From the NCBI GenBank assembly GCA_025506515.1, contig CM046453.1, positions 6,045,410 to 6,109,409 of the forward strand: 64,000 nt of DNA, written 5' to 3'. Below are positions 60,223-64,000 of this stretch, one piece after another; position 1 is the stretch's first letter, and every line of letters starts with the position of its first letter. The position numbers and the translations under genes were made by a program. The notes below the pieces were generated by a model. It did not search any database. It worked only from the letters and a program-made list of their open reading frames with translations, and had not been told where the DNA came from. Source of the DNA: Flaveria trinervia (Eukaryota; Streptophyta; Magnoliopsida; Asterales; Asteraceae).

Positions 60223-63200
60223 TTAGTTGAGTATATTTTATTGTATGTAATAATTGATAACATAACTTGAGTAATTATTTTTTATAAGGTACGTAATTGT
60301 AATTATTATTGTGTATAATCATAAAACATAGTTCACGTTAATATATAAGTATTAGTGTTATCTTTACTTAATCTTAAAGAAATAAGTCAGTTTAATTTAG
60401 ATAATATGTGTTTGTTAAATTGTTAATTAGGTCACTCGAATTATACTATGAATTAAATGGCACTCTTATTAAATTTGCTAACTTAAAAGATGTCTATATG
60501 GACAATCATCAACCATTGTTGCTATCTTATCGCCATTTCATCATCACCTACCGATATCACAACCGCCTCACCATCGTTTCCACCCCAACCCCACCAACTA
60601 GGGCAACTTTTTACTTGTCAAAGCCACCAATGCCACCAACGTTGTCGCCTGCGTCATTTCTATTAGCTCCGCTACAACATTCTCCTCCATCGTTACCACC
60701 ACCACTGCCTCCTTCTATCCAACCTTTGTCGTGTCCGCAATTGCCCCACCACCATCTTCGCCTCCATCACTTGAAATGTTTTGTTTACAACTGAGTCCAT
60801 ATTTATCGAAACCTGTTTTAACACATTAGTTGAACTGATCCACTTATTTTTCTAGGTTTAAACACAAAATTAAATAAGAAAGCATAAATAAATAAGAATA
60901 AAGAAAAATATAAAAGACAAAACCAGTCGTGATATGTATTAATTGATTTAAGATTAGTAAGAATAAATAAGAATCAAAAAATTAAATGTGTTAGTATAAA
61001 AAATTAGATTACATATAAAAACAATACAAAAGTGAAACATGTTCTATATAGAAACGTGTGGTTATGCTATAAGAGAAAAGTGTATAGAATTTTGAGATAT
61101 TGTTTCCTTTTTCCTAATTATCAAATGGAAAGCATGATTATTTTCTATCTAACAATAATTATGTTCCTTCCATCATTTCTTTAAAGCTCGTTCTTTTTCC
61201 TACTACGTTGTTTACAAGGGAAAATTTCATAAAGAAATAATAAAACACTTGTTAAAAGATCGATTGAAAATAAGCATTTTTTATAAAACCTGTCATCTTT
61301 TAGTAGAAACAGAGAAATAAGTCTAGCGTTCCTTTCCACATGTTAGTATTGACATAGTCTATCGGGATTATATATCGAGAGGGAAAGGGTAGATATACAC
61401 TTTCTTATGTGAAGCCATACCTAACATTCGGTTTTATGACCAAAATTTTCTTTCTAGGTAATTTTCTAGTAATACATCAATTTAAACATGTTTTAAGCGT
61501 TTTTTGAAGTTCTTGAAAAAGGTGAACGAATTCTACACAACTAATCAACCCTTTATGGTGTCATTACTTGTATTTTATTTTCAATTTTTCATGTTTGGAT
61601 TTTTTTAAAATATTCGGTAGATTATTTTTTCTCCAGAAAACTAATAAAAACTGAAAAATGTTTAAATATTATAATTTCCGGTTTAGCATATTTGAAAAAT
61701 ATGTTCAGATTTTCTTCCCCAAAAAAATAATATTATCAACTAAAAAGGCATACAAATTTCCTAGACATATTAAAATACATATCAAAATGATTCAGCATAA
61801 TTATTCAGAGAAAAAAGCAAACAAAAAGGTTATAGACAAGTGAAAATTCTAAAAAAAGTTCTTTAATTGAAATATACACAAAATATATTTAACAGTAAAT
61901 ATATGACTCTGCATCAAGGGATAGGTAGGTGTTTTCTTAATCAGACTTATTTATCTGTTTTCTAGTCGGAATTGCACCCCAATCTTTCAGGAAAAAACCC
62001 ATTGCTGAGTAACTCTGTCTTAATTTTGAAAATTTTACTTAAAATGAGACTTGAATTTATAACTTTTCAATACTTACGGGTCATGAGTTATTATATTAAC
62101 CGGTAAAAATAATTGGTAAATAAAAACAAGAAGACCAACCAACTCCTAGCTACTTCAACAACCTGTACGCTGTCGTTTAACGCAACCATACTTTCCAAAC
62201 AACAATAAATTTTCAAACAAAAAGCATTTATAATCAAGACTCGAAACTATGTAGTTTTATTTGTATTTATATAATTCACATAATATATATCACAATTATA
62301 TAAAAAATTTAAGAAAAGTGTAATAATTTATGTTGTAATATAGAAAAACTATAATCATATATAATATATATAATAAGAGTATATAAATAATATATTAGTA
62401 ATTAGATAACTATAAATATATAATAGACAAAAACCAAACATTTAACTTAAAAAACTACCCACGGCCCAACCTCAAACTTTAACACTAAAGCTTAAAACAA
62501 GCTGAGCTTAAACAAAGATAAAGGAGTCGACTTCAAGCTTAGACTAGTTCATGCTTGACTATACTCAATTGTAAAATTATTTCATAATTTACATATCAAC
62601 ACCACCATAAAATGTTTAAAATATCTAACATGTTATCAATATATAACTTTCTTGATTACATAGATCTAAAAATATAAATTCATACTATAAACACTAATAT
62701 TTAATACATGTCTTAAAAGAGAAGTGAAATAAAAATTGGTATTAGGAGACTAATTAATACATGTCTAAAAATGCATGTTTGCTCAAATTATTAACATACT
62801 AAAACAAAACATTAGTAAACAATGTTCAAGGTAAAATAAAAATTGGCATTATTTTTTCTAGGTGTATTGCTCATGTATATGATTTTGGTAAACCAAAGTT
62901 TAGTTACAAATAATCAGGACAGATATTATTAAACTTTTTACTCGTCTCATATCATATCAGGACGGATATTATTAAACCTCTCACTCATCTCTAAGTTATT
63001 CCTCAATATTCTTTTAGGGTTTTTTACCATCCTACTTGACTAGTTTATAACTAACACAATAAAAATGCCATTACATACCACTGCACTAGAGTTGCATATT
63101 GTATAAACAGAATTAAGTTAAATAATTTAAGATAAAGTATAATAATAAAACGAGTGAAACATGTTTAAAGTTACTTAAAGTTAATAATTGTAACTTTAGA

Positions 63201-63592
63201 AGTTAATATTCTTACATAGGCTAGACATGGGTCATCATGCTTTTTTCATATTATTTCTCTTCTTTCAACATATGAACATATATCAACATAATTATCATAA
63301 ACCATCATCACATCCCCACTCACCACCAACATTTCATTCTACCCCTAAGCTTTTGATATCATATTATCATCTTATATATTACTCCACTATCATCATAATT
63401 AAAATTAAAAAAAAAACTAATCCATCTTTTAGGATCAAGTGAAAGGAAATTAAAAAAAAAAAAGAAAAAAGAAAACAACTAAACCCAAAGAAGACTTCAT
63501 CATCTTTTGGTCATGTGTCATGAACCATAGTGGTCACCACCACCACTAACCATCACAAACCGCCACGGGAAACCTCCTTCCGTTAGGGTTTC
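60223..63592. other. gene-poor region and 3' flank of the HIPP gene
   Basis: A 128-residue Pro-rich frame at 60,408-60,794 is low-complexity and not supported as a gene. The last ~150 bases before 63,592 should be the 3' UTR of the minus-strand HIPP gene. Confidence 0.4.
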
Positions 63593-64000
63593 TCACATCA
63601 CGCTGCAGCTCGAGGTGTTCTCGTCGTTGAAGTATTGTGAGTCGGGTTCACCATGTGGCGGGTGCGGGTAGGGGTAGGGCGGGTAAGGTGCGTACGGCTG
63701 GTACGGTGGCGGTTGCATATAGTTAACCTCTGGCGGCGGCCTGGCGTACATCATCGGGTGGAACCTCTCCCCACCGTTCGGTTGTTGTTGGTTCGCTTGT
63801 TGTTGGTTCATCATCGCCGCTAACTGCTGCTGGTAATACGGGTTGGCCGCCATGGCCTCGGCCCCTCCCCCTCCCGCTTGCGGATATCCACCGCCCCTCA
63901 TCGTGGCCCCGGCGGGCAGTCCTTGAACCGCAGGCATGTTGCCCATGTGACCCATGGACCCATTCATCTGACCCATACGAGGACCCATTTGACCACCACC
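63593..64000 (-). CDS. heavy-metal-associated isoprenylated plant protein (HIPP), C-terminal part
   Basis: The frame enters from the right edge and ends with TGA at 63593-63595, giving about 135 residues. It is rich in Gly and Met (MGPRMGQMNGSMGHMGN), then has PYYQQQLAAMMNQQQ, a YARPPPEVNYMQPPPYQPYAP tract, and ends NTSSCSVM. The terminal C-S-V-M is a CaaX box for farnesylation. Met/Gly-rich repeats plus a RPPP-VNYM tract and a CaaX end are typical of the larger HIPPs (HIPP32-34 type). The N-terminal heavy-metal-associated domain with its CxxC motif should lie beyond the window, so it is not seen. A role in metal or stress handling at membranes is inferred from the family. Confidence 0.85.
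   Translation of the reverse strand, partial: GGGQMGPRMGQMNGSMGHMGNMPAVQGLPAGATMRGGGYPQAGGGGAEAMAANPYYQQQLAAMMNQQQANQQQPNGGERFHPMMYARPPPEVNYMQPPPYQPYAPYPPYPYPHPPHGEPDSQYFNDENTSSCSVM

Noticed and set aside
60408..60794. 128-residue Pro-rich frame
   Set aside because: Low-complexity cacc/ctcc repeats, no domain, no splice or promoter context.
1..64000. CRISPR arrays, toxin-antitoxin or other microbial systems
   Set aside because: The window is plant nuclear DNA; the tandem repeats found are transposon-internal or microsatellite, without spacers.

Overview
This is nuclear DNA from a higher plant, most likely a eudicot. It is AT-rich, with intron-bearing genes (GT..AG junctions throughout), long repeat-filled intergenic stretches, LTR/Copia, MITE, Helitron-like and LINE remnants, and plant-only gene families (LUL/LOG2-type RING ligases, HIPP proteins). 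Some repeats remind me of Asteraceae genomes, but that placement is only an impression. No CRISPR array, operon or microbial feature is present.

Layout. Positions 1-2,700 are repeat-rich upstream DNA with a Helitron-like terminus at 611-673. The gene-rich part runs from 2.8 to 38.3 kb: a 14-exon alpha/beta hydrolase with a C-terminal ubiquitin-interacting motif (+, 2818-8704); a two-exon NOSIP/CSU1-type RING protein (-, 10223-11985); an 825-bp Mutator-type foldback MITE (13198-14022); a seven-exon dienelactone hydrolase (-, 15895-18067); a nine-exon ribonucleotide reductase small subunit (+, 19735-22280) with a 1-base frameshift just before its C-terminal tail; and a three-exon LUL/LOG2-type RING E3 ligase (+, 23518-38343).

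The first intron of the LUL gene is about 12.9 kb long and holds a readable pile of insertions. An old Copia element lies in reverse orientation (25592-34205, target duplication catgt). A young Copia element with 308/310 identical LTR bases (28155-33193) is inserted inside it. A 491-bp hAT-type MITE (25598-26088, target duplication gttgttag) is inserted six bases into one LTR of the old element. A third, very decayed Copia fragment, a large inverted repeat and an RTE-type LINE tail fill the rest of the intron.

Positions 38.4-63.5 kb are a gene-poor AT-rich desert. It holds a 701-bp tandem duplication, repeats with Helitron-like ends, a cluster of TATACG palindromes, two copies of a Mutator-type MITE about 6.8 kb apart, and a 2.7-kb candidate solo LTR. 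The last 0.4 kb encodes the C-terminus of a HIPP-type isoprenylated protein (-, 63593-64000), whose N-terminal part lies beyond the window.

The genes do not form a pathway: they are independent housekeeping or regulatory genes (dNTP synthesis, ubiquitin ligation, hydrolases). From memory, the hydrolase, the dienelactone hydrolase and RNR2 have relatives close together on Arabidopsis chromosome 3, so this is probably conserved microsynteny. I found no convincing new biological system. The most valuable points are the RNR2 frameshift, the datable three-layer insertion in the LUL intron, and the intact foldback MITE.
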